Origin: Deltaproteobacteria bacterium
GTDB taxonomy: Bacteria > Desulfobacterota > WTBG01 > JAGOGO01
Reading direction: 5' to 3'
Length of the DNA stretch: 42,963 nucleotides
Assembly (NCBI GenBank): GCA_017996625.1
Contig: JAGOGO010000011.1
Coordinates: 1-42,963 of the forward strand
Position 1 is the stretch's first letter, and each line of letters begins with the position of its first letter. The translations under genes were made by a program, and so were the position numbers. The notes beneath the pieces were generated by a model. The model was not told the DNA's origin and did no database searches. It worked only from the letters and a program-made list of their open reading frames with translations. Of this stretch, positions 26,306 through 34,063 are shown in pieces.

Positions 26306-26652
26306 TGTTGTTCATGTCCTCGCAAAAAAGAGTAAATTTCTTGTCGCACCAGTGCGCTCACCCGCTCGGCCAGCGCATCGATACCATGCACCCGTGAAGA
26401 GTCATCGTTTTGACTCGATCCGAGCATCTGGCGAATCTTCTGCAGGCTGACCCCTTCACGTCGAAGACGACGGATCTCCTCGATCATCTGAACTGTTTGA
26501 GGAGAATATTGCCGTTGTCCGCCTCTGCTTCTCCGAGAAACTACAATTCCTTCAAGTTCTTGTTCCCAGAAGCGGATCGTGTGACTGGGCGTATTGGTTA
26601 TGCGGCTTACCTCACGGATACTCATCAGGTGTTCGTTTTTTGGTGATCTCAT
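26302..26652 (-). CDS. MerR-family transcriptional regulator
   Basis: 116 residues. The N-terminal winged helix is [21 protein letters not shown], followed by the wing ([12 protein letters not shown]) and a recognition segment with [18 protein letters not shown]. The C-terminus is a short helix that probably dimerises, and there is no metal-binding cysteine set. The ATG at 26652 has a GAGGAA site; an earlier frame start at 26703 lacks support. It heads the glycan island and overlaps gmd by ATGA, so it may control the island in response to an unknown cue. Confidence 0.9.
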   Translation of the reverse strand: MRSPKNEHLMSIREVSRITNTPSHTIRFWEQELEGIVVSRRSRGGQRQYSPQTVQMIEEIRRLRREGVSLQKIRQMLGSSQNDDSSRVHGIDALAERVSALVRQEIYSFLRGHEQQ

Positions 26653-26825
26653 AGTGTTCCTCGCGTACATACTCCTGCACGAAACCGTACATTCAAAATT
26701 CATACCTTTTACTCATCGTTACCGTTAAACTTGAATCTGAACTTTAACTTTAGCGTCATCAAGCCGCTCCCGAATACCATCTAAGCAACGGTATTCACAT
26801 ATATTTTCACATCCTTGGGACACAT

Positions 26826-27026
26826 GTGCCTTCAGCGTTCCCGATCAGTGTCGATGCATATATCAAACTGCCGGAATCACCGAATCAAGTATTTTGTCCC
26901 TCGTGCCGATACAAAGAAAGAAATTCAGTCCGGCTCAGCAGGAAAAAGTTTCCTCATCAGAGGGAAAATAACGCCGGTTTTATTCCAGCCGGTGGAGAGA
27001 AGTTCGACTCATTCGATGTTGCCTAG
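26826..27026 (+). CDS. possible small CDS, unknown
   Basis: A 66-codon GTG frame with GGGA five bases upstream. It encodes a basic peptide with one CPSC pair and no recognised domain. It lies in the 518-base divergent region between merR and fliD and overlaps a sigma-28-like motif, so it could equally be chance. Nothing else in 26653-27094 is supportable. Confidence 0.22.
   Translation: MPSAFPISVDAYIKLPESPNQVFCPSCRYKERNSVRLSRKKFPHQRENNAGFIPAGGEKFDSFDVA
26885..26912 (+). promoter_or_regulatory. weak sigma-28-like site upstream of fliD
   Basis: TCAAGTAT, 12 bases, GCCGATAC. The -10 is good (7 of 8), the -35 matches 6 of 8 and the spacer is one base long. It lies about 260 bases before fliD. 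The sigma-54 site downstream is much stronger. Confidence 0.3.
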
Positions 27027-27094
27027 CTACCTGTTAACCTGATAAACCTTTTATTTTGGCCGGCTAACACTCTCACCAACGCTGCCGGGATTCT

Positions 27095-27110
27095 TGGCAC
27101 ATCGATTGCT
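27095..27110 (+). promoter_or_regulatory. sigma-54 promoter of the fliD operon
   Basis: TGGCACATCGATTGCT has GG and GC exactly 10 bases apart and matches the -24/-12 consensus (TGGCACG-N4-TTGCW) at all but one fixed position. Transcription would start near 27121, 50 bases before fliD. Confidence 0.87.
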
Positions 27111-27170
27111 AATGAAGTAGAATCTTACGATCAATGAGCATCCACCAGTGAGAGAACACGAGGATACAGC

Positions 27171-29678
27171 ATGAGCGTTTCATCGGTTAACAGCGCTACG
27201 AGCGCAACTGCAGGAAAGGTTCAGTATTCCGGGCTTGCATCGGACACGAACTGGGTAGACTTTGTCGATGAGTTGATGGAGGCGGAGCGTTTTCACATCA
27301 ATGAGCTTAATGACTGGAGAGCCGAATGGAACACTAAGATTACCGCCTTGCAGGGGCTGGATGCCAAAATATTGATCCTGGAACAACAGGCCCAGGATCT
27401 CAGCAGCGAAACATCCTTCTATTCGCGCGCCTCTTCCTCGAGCAGCGAAACCGTTCTCACGGTAACGAACACCAGCGCTGCATTGCCCGGCGCCCATACC
27501 ATCACCGTTGCTTCCGCAGTTCAGCATACCATTGCATCTCAGGGGTGGGCCGACAGAAATACGACGCCGATTGGGGATAGCGGCGGCGACTTGGTCATTC
27601 AGGTTGGAAGCCACGGTGCGATCACCATCGATGCTGCTGACATCAGTGCTGCAACTACCCTGCAAGAGCTCCAGGATCTGATCAACAACGATGCAGAAAA
27701 CAGCGGCGTTAACAAGGTTACTGCTGCAATCCTCAACGATGGGTCGGCCACCAATCCGTATCGGCTCAGCATAACCGCAGATAATGGCGGCAAGGACTAT
27801 GCTCTGACCGTGACGCGCAACCCGACCCGGCTGAATTTTTGCACCAATGACATTTCCCCGGCAGATACGTCCGGCCTCACTGCTGCCACAACAACGACTA
27901 TTGCCAGCAGCGGATCCTTTACCGCCGTAAAAAGTGTTGTCGGCTCAGACGGGTACCGCACCTATACCTTCACCGGCCCGGCAACTCAGCAAACCGTGGG
28001 GAGCGGCTCTTGGACCATCTTCTGGTCCGGGGACCATGGGGGCGGCAGCGGCACCATTGAACTCGGAAGTGACTACACGCCGGGGGAAAGCATCGAGATT
28101 GAAGACGGCATCTCCGTTTCTTTCGGTGAAGGTATTTTCGAAGGTGGCAGCGCGACCTTCACCATGAAGGCATATGCAACCGACATCGATGACATTGAGC
28201 TTGGTACCTGGTCGGGAACTGCTACGCCTACGGCTGACGGCAATTATTGTGGGAATACCAACAAAACATTTTCGTTCTCAATTGTTGGATCAGGAAGCAA
28301 AACCGTTGGAACTGACTCCTTCGATGTCGCCTGGTTTGATACTGAAGGCAACACCGGGACGATAACGGTCAGCGCCTCGGAATACACCGGCCTCGAAGTT
28401 GCCCAGGGAGTAACCATTTCCTTTGCGGCAGGCACCGTTACCGGCGGGGACAGCTTCTCTCTAGACGTTTTCAATACAACGGTGCAGGATGCTGTCGATC
28501 AGGGACTCGCTCAGGCTGAAGTGGAAACGCACAGCGGATTCAGCGATCTGAACAGTACTTCGGTTACTGTCTCGGCTGGTCACTTTTCTTATACCTACGC
28601 GGGGATTACCACCAGCATTGCCGTTCCCGAGAATACAACTCTGGCCGAACTGCGCGATCTCATCAACAATGATGAGAACAACCCGGGAATAATCGCTACT
28701 ATCGTAAATGATGGAACCGGTCTCAACACTGCTTATCATTTGCAGCTTGCCGGCACGGACTCGGGAGCGATGAACCGCATCGAGAACATAACGCATTCTC
28801 TCGACAACTTTTCCAAAGCCGGATCGAGCGGCTACGGTTTCTCCGAGACTCAAAAAGCCCAGAATGCGATGCTCAAAGTTGACGGCTATCCGACTGATGA
28901 AGCACAGTACATCCAGCGCAGTTCGAATTCCGTAAGTGACCTGTTGACGGGAATCACCGTCAATCTCCACAGCACAGGCACTGCCACCATCTCCACCGTC
29001 AACGACATCGAGGCTATTACTGCCAAAATTGAAGAATTCGTCGATGCAGTAAACGGGGTTCTGGACTATATTAAAGCCCAGACCGCTCGAATCACAGCTG
29101 GCGATGAATCTTACACCGGCCCGATGATCGGAAATTATGCATTCCAGATCGTCCAACAGAATATTAACAGCATTCTCACCAGCCTGGTGTCAGGACTCGT
29201 TGACGGTACCGATACCTATACTCATCTATCTCAAATCGGGATACAAACCGACGATGACACAGTCAAATTCACATCCGGCGAACAAGAATATTCCGTCAGC
29301 GCCCGCCGCTGGACTATCGACAGCGCAGCACTCGCGATTGCGTTGAATAATGACATTGAAGCGGTCTGCTCGCTTTTTGTCAACGATACAGTCCGCAGTA
29401 CCGCGGGTATTGCCGAGTCGCTTCACCAGAATATGAGTGACCTGAGTAACCCGTACACTGATGCCAACCCCGGAATCGTATCCGTTCTAATCGAAAATTA
29501 TGAGGGGATCATCGAGAACATCGACAGCAAAATCGATCGTGAAGAGCGCCGGCTCGACCTGGTGGAGAACCGTCTCAACACCCGCTACTCCCAGCTGGAG
29601 GCGTATCTTAAGGAGTTACAGGGCCAAACCACCTTGCTCACATCGATGATCGAAGCAATGACAAGGGACAATGATTAG
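27171..29678 (+). CDS. fliD: flagellar filament cap FliD (HAP2), enlarged
   Basis: Caps the growing filament and folds flagellin into place. At 835 residues it is far longer than the usual 450-ish. N-terminal GLASDTNWVDFVDELMEAE and the C-terminal helical region (residues 610-835, including RLNTRYSQLEAYLKELQGQT) are typical. The middle contains a flagellin-IN-like motif (about 138-222), two tandem copies of a 90-residue beta module (about 243-336 and 344-436) and a second IN-like motif (about 460-535). The beta module also occurs once in FlgL. Start ATG with GAGGA upstream, behind a sigma-54 promoter; fliS and a chaperone-like gene follow. Confidence 0.94.
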   Translation: MSVSSVNSATSATAGKVQYSGLASDTNWVDFVDELMEAERFHINELNDWRAEWNTKITALQGLDAKILILEQQAQDLSSETSFYSRASSSSSETVLTVTNTSAALPGAHTITVASAVQHTIASQGWADRNTTPIGDSGGDLVIQVGSHGAITIDAADISAATTLQELQDLINNDAENSGVNKVTAAILNDGSATNPYRLSITADNGGKDYALTVTRNPTRLNFCTNDISPADTSGLTAATTTTIASSGSFTAVKSVVGSDGYRTYTFTGPATQQTVGSGSWTIFWSGDHGGGSGTIELGSDYTPGESIEIEDGISVSFGEGIFEGGSATFTMKAYATDIDDIELGTWSGTATPTADGNYCGNTNKTFSFSIVGSGSKTVGTDSFDVAWFDTEGNTGTITVSASEYTGLEVAQGVTISFAAGTVTGGDSFSLDVFNTTVQDAVDQGLAQAEVETHSGFSDLNSTSVTVSAGHFSYTYAGITTSIAVPENTTLAELRDLINNDENNPGIIATIVNDGTGLNTAYHLQLAGTDSGAMNRIENITHSLDNFSKAGSSGYGFSETQKAQNAMLKVDGYPTDEAQYIQRSSNSVSDLLTGITVNLHSTGTATISTVNDIEAITAKIEEFVDAVNGVLDYIKAQTARITAGDESYTGPMIGNYAFQIVQQNINSILTSLVSGLVDGTDTYTHLSQIGIQTDDDTVKFTSGEQEYSVSARRWTIDSAALAIALNNDIEAVCSLFVNDTVRSTAGIAESLHQNMSDLSNPYTDANPGIVSVLIENYEGIIENIDSKIDREERRLDLVENRLNTRYSQLEAYLKELQGQTTLLTSMIEAMTRDND

Positions 29679-29779
29679 CGGTATCACACTATAAGAAGTC
29701 AGGAGCAACATTCGCGAAACGTCTTCCCCTCAGTTCAAATATAGTCACAAGAAAACACTTATCCCATAGGAGGCTGATG

Positions 29780-30214
29780 ATGCAGGCATACGCACAAACG
29801 CAGTACAGAAAAATGGATATTGTTACTGCCGATCAGGGTAAGCTGGTTGTGCTTCTCTACGACGGAGCAATCAGCTTTCTCCACCGGGCAAAAAAATGCG
29901 CTCATGCGCGTGACTTTGCCGGCAAGTGCAACAACCTCAATCGTGCCTATGATATCATCCAGGAACTCAACTTTTCTCTCAATATCGATGAAGGCGGCGA
30001 GCTTGCATTCAATTTGCGCAGGCTCTATCTCTTCATGCTCCGTCAGCTCATCCAGTCCAAGATAGAGCGTGAGGGAACCCAACGGATGGATCAGGTGATC
30101 GGCATGCTGAACAGACTTAATCAGGCGTGGCGGGAAATCGGCCAGTGCAAAGCTGCTCCGCAGCAAGCCATGACATCAGAACTGCCGCGCTTGTCCCATG
30201 ATCTTTCGGCATGA
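29780..30214 (+). CDS. fliS: flagellin export chaperone FliS
   Basis: Binds the C-terminus of flagellin in the cytosol and prevents premature polymerisation. About 144 residues, all-helical, with the family segments KLVVLLYDGAISFLHRA and LNFSLNIDEGGELAFNLRRLY. AGGAGG lies 6 bases before ATG 29780; the ATG directly before it at 29777 is only 3 bases away. It is co-directional with fliD, 100 bases downstream. Confidence 0.95.
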   Translation: MQAYAQTQYRKMDIVTADQGKLVVLLYDGAISFLHRAKKCAHARDFAGKCNNLNRAYDIIQELNFSLNIDEGGELAFNLRRLYLFMLRQLIQSKIEREGTQRMDQVIGMLNRLNQAWREIGQCKAAPQQAMTSELPRLSHDLSA

Positions 30215-30266
30215 ACGGGACTGATTGTATTTATGCAGGGAACAAACGATCAAAAGGAAACTACGC

Positions 30267-30713
30267 ATGCTCGCCGTACAAGAGATCATCCTCTTCTATA
30301 GACAGAAACTCGCTCTCATCGAGCAGGTTCGGTCATTAACCGCTTCGGCGGAACACATCATACAGAACAAGTCATCCCTCGATCAATTAGCATCGCTCCT
30401 CGCCGGCCGGCAGAGGCTTCTGTCTCACATTGGATCGTTGGAGAATCGCATTTTTCCGATACGGAGAGCCGTGGCTGCACAATGGTCAACCCTCGGTCCG
30501 CAGGACCGCTGGACGATTGCATCCCTCCGCAAGCGGCTCAATGAAGATGTGCACGCGCTGATTCGGAAGGACGCTCATCTGTATGTCCTCGTAAGAACTG
30601 AGTTTGATCGAGCATGCAGAGAACTGCAAAAATTATCTCCATCGCGGGCACTGCACAAACGCTACTGTAAAAGTCCGTTGCAGGACCCTCGTTACTTTCG
30701 TTTGTCAGCCTGA
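30267..30713 (+). CDS. FliT/FlgN-like helical protein, probable flagellar chaperone
   Basis: 148 residues, all-helical and basic, with no signal peptide. Position (directly after fliS), size and helical pattern fit FliT or FlgN-type export chaperones for FliD or the hook-associated proteins. Sequence similarity is too weak to choose between them. The start at 30267 follows AAAAGGAAA; an in-frame TTG at 30225 has no ribosome site. It ends 18 bases from the convergent sulfotransferase gene. Confidence 0.68.
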   Translation: MLAVQEIILFYRQKLALIEQVRSLTASAEHIIQNKSSLDQLASLLAGRQRLLSHIGSLENRIFPIRRAVAAQWSTLGPQDRWTIASLRKRLNEDVHALIRKDAHLYVLVRTEFDRACRELQKLSPSRALHKRYCKSPLQDPRYFRLSA

Positions 30714-30731
30714 GTGCACTTTTGGAAGCAG

Positions 30732-31517
30732 TTAGAAGTCTTGGTATCCAAGCATTTCCAGAGCAGAGCGGTAATGTGGATTTCCCTGAAATTGCCGCAA
30801 GAGTTCCGGCTCGATTGTCTGGCGGGGAAGCGGAAGGATTTCATTTCTCCCGCGGCCGGATGGAGGATAGTCACCGCTGATCGTGACGTAGCTGGTCCAC
30901 TTATGCTTGTAGTCTGGATCGAAAGGAACATGCAGCCGCTGGCAGAGAACCTCAAGGTGGGTATCGGGGTCACGAGTAAAATCCTCGTACCGGATGAACC
31001 CTAAAGAAAGGCATTCCTGGGCGAATCGATAGTACCCATAGAGGAACGAATCCAGGGACACCTTCCCCTGTGCTGCCGTGAGTTGCCGAAGGCTCATCCA
31101 CTGATCGATGGGATGACGAACCAGGGCAGTGCGCACAATGGTGAAATGTTCCCGCAGCTCTTCAACAAGCGACAGAACATACGTGGGCAGCGGTTCTCCT
31201 TCTACCGGTGTAAAATCCCGATGGCTCCAGTCCCTCAGAACCAGGATTTTGCCCTGTCGGCTGCAGGCGGATTCAATAACGGCAATATCCTCGGAAAAGC
31301 GGCGGTGGACTCGCTTCTCAACAATGTCTTCTACTTCTTCCCGGGTCAGCAAATTGTGCCATTGACGAGCCTGAATGGCTGCCATTTCCGGTGCATCGCA
31401 TGGATGAATCTCACTCAGGAGAGCGACGTTCTGCATGCATCCTAAACAACGGCTCACCACCGTTGCACCAGACCGTGCCATTTGATGAAAAATCCTTATC
31501 ACTTTCTTACCAGACAT
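30732..31517 (-). CDS. sulfotransferase-family protein
   Basis: 261 residues. The N-terminal 5'-phosphosulfate loop (IRIFHQMARSGATVVSR) and the 3'-phosphate segment (TALVRHPIDQWMSLRQL, followed by FIRYEDFTRDPD) are those of PAPS-dependent sulfotransferases. Expected to transfer sulfate to a sugar or other hydroxyl. The start at 31517 has GAGG nine bases upstream; a longer frame to 31637 is not family-like. A strong sigma-54 promoter lies 50 bases upstream, tying it to flagellar expression and suggesting sulfation of the filament glycan (inference). Confidence 0.85.
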   Translation of the reverse strand: MSGKKVIRIFHQMARSGATVVSRCLGCMQNVALLSEIHPCDAPEMAAIQARQWHNLLTREEVEDIVEKRVHRRFSEDIAVIESACSRQGKILVLRDWSHRDFTPVEGEPLPTYVLSLVEELREHFTIVRTALVRHPIDQWMSLRQLTAAQGKVSLDSFLYGYYRFAQECLSLGFIRYEDFTRDPDTHLEVLCQRLHVPFDPDYKHKWTSYVTISGDYPPSGRGRNEILPLPRQTIEPELLRQFQGNPHYRSALEMLGYQDF

Positions 31518-31565
31518 ACCACCTGTCCTCATATAATATGATGAGTATCTGCCGTGCTTCTCGAG

Positions 31566-31581
31566 TGCAAAAGCAGTGCCA
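31566..31581 (-). promoter_or_regulatory. sigma-54 promoter of the sulfotransferase gene
   Basis: Minus strand TGGCACTGCTTTTGCA: GG and GC exactly 10 apart, with only one mismatch to TGGCACG-N4-TTGCA. The predicted start is near 31554. Confidence 0.85.
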
Positions 31582-31898
31582 CCAGTGACACCCTGCTGCA
31601 ATGCTCCCGGTGAGATCCTCGAGGCGTATGACCGCACCTCACGTCCGCTCCTCTCGGGGCGTCAAGATTTTGGATTATAAGCGTCATATCTCCAACGTCC
31701 GGCACGACCGTCAGACACTCTCAGCGTACTTTCCAAACCGTGCATTCGATCAAGGATATACTATCGCCTTTAATGTGCCGGCTGAGCCGCGAGTCAGCCA
31801 TAGTGATCATTAAGCACAGCGCCGTTCGCTATTGTAACGGACATGCATTGAACAACAACCCGCTTCGTCAGTCTCCGGCATTTGTTGCTTTAGTCCTG

Positions 31899-31914
31899 CG
31901 GCACGCTTTCTGCA
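31899..31914 (+). promoter_or_regulatory. sigma-54 promoter of the methyltransferase-epimerase-glycosyltransferase operon
   Basis: CGGCACGCTTTCTGCA: GG-N10-GC spacing is exact, GGCACG is perfect, and two flanking bases deviate. The predicted start is near 31925, 66 bases before the first gene. The 473-base divergent interval holds this site, the opposite sigma-54 site and no gene I can support. Confidence 0.78.
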
Positions 31915-31990
31915 ACCACAGTCTTGAAAAGGTCACGCTAACCATATCAGTTGTCCTCAGTATCAGTCTGCCCAAGAGCAGGAAGGATGT

Positions 31991-33019
31991 ATGACTGACC
32001 AGAATACTCTCTTTCATCATTCGAAGCAGACCGCCTTCTCGTATCTCAATACCTTTCGGTCTTTGGAAGCGCTCGAACTCCTCACCGGCCTTAGGGAAAC
32101 TGACCGCGTCAGCCCTGAGGTCATGTTCGCCATGGCGATAGGCCTCGTTCGTCTCAATCGCATTACTGAGGCTGACGCACTGATCACAATGCTCCTGGAA
32201 CTCTATCCCGGTCATCCGTCCGCCACTCTGTTTCATGATGAGGTGCGGCAGCTCGTCTCCTCTCTACGCCCTGTCGTTCTCGGCAGTCGCTTCAACTATG
32301 GTCACAATTTCTATGGGAACGTTATTCTCACCCCTCGCACATTGGCTCACTATGCCAGTTCTCCTGAACTGTGGCGTGATCTGTTGTCCTTTCATCATCT
32401 CCTCGCGACCGACACCTATACCGACTACCTCGATGCTTTTTATCGGGAAAGCTTCAAACGGTTCGGCCATCACTGGTTCTATCTCGATATCGTAAACGTG
32501 CTTTTTGCCGCGTCAAATATGCTTCATCCTCAAACGTACCTTGAAATCGGGGTCCGGCGCGGCCGCAGTCTCTGCACCGTGGTTCGCGGCTGGTCAAAGG
32601 TCGACATCGTCGGATGCGATCTCTGGATGGAGAATTATGCCGGAATGGAAAACCCCGGACCGGCGTTTGTTCGGTCCGAGCTCGAAAAGCACAACCACAC
32701 CGGAAACATCACGCTTCTCACAGGTGACAGTCACCAGATACTTCCTCAGTATTTTCAGCAGAATCCACACCAGCGGTTTGACTTAGTGACCGTGGACGGC
32801 GATCATTCCGAAACGGGGGCTTTCGCTGACCTGTGTGTGGTTATTCCTTATCTGGCGCCGGGAGGAATCATCGTGTTTGACGACATTGCTCACCCGGCGC
32901 ATCCGTACCTTCTTGATGTGTGGCGCCGGACAATGAGACAGTTTCCATTTCTCGTCAGCTATGAATATACTGACTGCGGCTATGGTGTTGCTTTTGCACT
33001 TCATCGAGGTACCTGTTAG
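31991..33019 (+). CDS. class I SAM-dependent methyltransferase with helical N-terminus
   Basis: 342 residues. The N-terminal 80 residues are helical and TPR-like (VMFAMAIGLVRLNRITEADAL). From about 170 there is a Methyltransf_24-type domain: YLEIGVRRGRSLCTV (motif I), VGCDLW, then FDLVTVDGDHSE and GGIIVFDDI. This family methylates sugars or small hydroxyl compounds. Its stop codon TAG is immediately followed by the ATG of the epimerase gene, so the two are coupled. Expression from the sigma-54 site places it with flagellar genes. Confidence 0.85.
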   Translation: MTDQNTLFHHSKQTAFSYLNTFRSLEALELLTGLRETDRVSPEVMFAMAIGLVRLNRITEADALITMLLELYPGHPSATLFHDEVRQLVSSLRPVVLGSRFNYGHNFYGNVILTPRTLAHYASSPELWRDLLSFHHLLATDTYTDYLDAFYRESFKRFGHHWFYLDIVNVLFAASNMLHPQTYLEIGVRRGRSLCTVVRGWSKVDIVGCDLWMENYAGMENPGPAFVRSELEKHNHTGNITLLTGDSHQILPQYFQQNPHQRFDLVTVDGDHSETGAFADLCVVIPYLAPGGIIVFDDIAHPAHPYLLDVWRRTMRQFPFLVSYEYTDCGYGVAFALHRGTC

Positions 33020-34063
33020 ATGAAACCTTCGGTCCTTATAACCGGTGCCAGCGGATTTTTGGGCTCGTGGCTCTTTAACCATTTCCATTCTCATGGCTAT
33101 TCCACATTTGGTGTGGATCGGTCCCGGCCATGTACGGCTGGGATTTTTCGCATAGCGGCAGAGAACTGCTATTGTCTGAAAATTCCATCGATTCGGTTTT
33201 ATTCTCTGCTGGCTTCGGTCCGGCCTTCGGTGATAATTCATGCTGCCGGACCCTCGTCGGTCAGTGCATCGGTTGCCGATCCTGAAAGCGATTTTCACGA
33301 TAGCGTTAGCGTAACCGAATTCCTTCTCCAGTGCATACGGCGGTATTCTTCTCGCAGTGCTTTAGTGTATCTCTCCAGTGCAGCTGTCTACGGCAATCCT
33401 CCGGGGCTGCCGGTTTCGGAATCCATGCCCTGCCAGCCCATTTCGCCCTACGGCCGTCATAAGCAAATCTGCGAACAGATGATCCAGGATTTCTCACAGC
33501 ACTATGACGTGCCTTGCGCCGTGCTCCGCATCTTTTCCGCCTACGGGGAAGGGCTGCGTCGGCAGGTTATCTATGATATCTGCAGCCGCGTCTGTAATCC
33601 GGAGGAAAGCACCGTTGCTGTCTATGGTACCGGCGAAGAAACTCGTGACTTCATTCATGCATCCGATGTCGCACGAGTCGTCGAACAGGTAATAGCCGCC
33701 GGTAGCAGGGGCGTATTCAACGTGGCCTCCGGCACCAAAACTACCATCGCCGAAATCGCACATCTCATTATCCGCTCGTTCAGAAGCACCAAGCCGGTCC
33801 AGTATACACACCATATACGAGAAGGCGATCCCCTTTACTGGCAGGCGGATATCTCTCGTCTTGCAACGATAGGGTTTCATCCCGCCATGTCCTTTCTCGA
33901 TGGGATCACTGCTTACTGTAAATGGATTACCGCATCTGTACAAGGAACCAGGCATGATACACAATATTCGCGTCGGAATACTTCTGGTAGGCGCAGGATG
34001 GAAGGGCGGCGTCTCGTACATCACCTCGCTCGTAACCGCAGTCGCCTCTCTACCGCCCGATGA
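33020..34063 (+). CDS. NAD(P)-dependent nucleotide-sugar epimerase/dehydratase
   Basis: 347 residues, extended short-chain dehydrogenase. GASGFLG cofactor loop, VIIHAAGPSSV, YLSSAAVYG and the SPYGRHK catalytic Tyr-Lys pair are intact. The region RDFIHASDVARVV is typical of UDP- or GDP-sugar epimerases and reductases. The domain appears complete by about residue 310. The last 35 or so residues are Arg-rich and lie inside the next gene in another frame, suggesting loss of an earlier stop. It could process the Gmd product or another activated sugar; the substrate cannot be read. Confidence 0.88.
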   Translation: MKPSVLITGASGFLGSWLFNHFHSHGYSTFGVDRSRPCTAGIFRIAAENCYCLKIPSIRFYSLLASVRPSVIIHAAGPSSVSASVADPESDFHDSVSVTEFLLQCIRRYSSRSALVYLSSAAVYGNPPGLPVSESMPCQPISPYGRHKQICEQMIQDFSQHYDVPCAVLRIFSAYGEGLRRQVIYDICSRVCNPEESTVAVYGTGEETRDFIHASDVARVVEQVIAAGSRGVFNVASGTKTTIAEIAHLIIRSFRSTKPVQYTHHIREGDPLYWQADISRLATIGFHPAMSFLDGITAYCKWITASVQGTRHDTQYSRRNTSGRRRMEGRRLVHHLARNRSRLSTAR

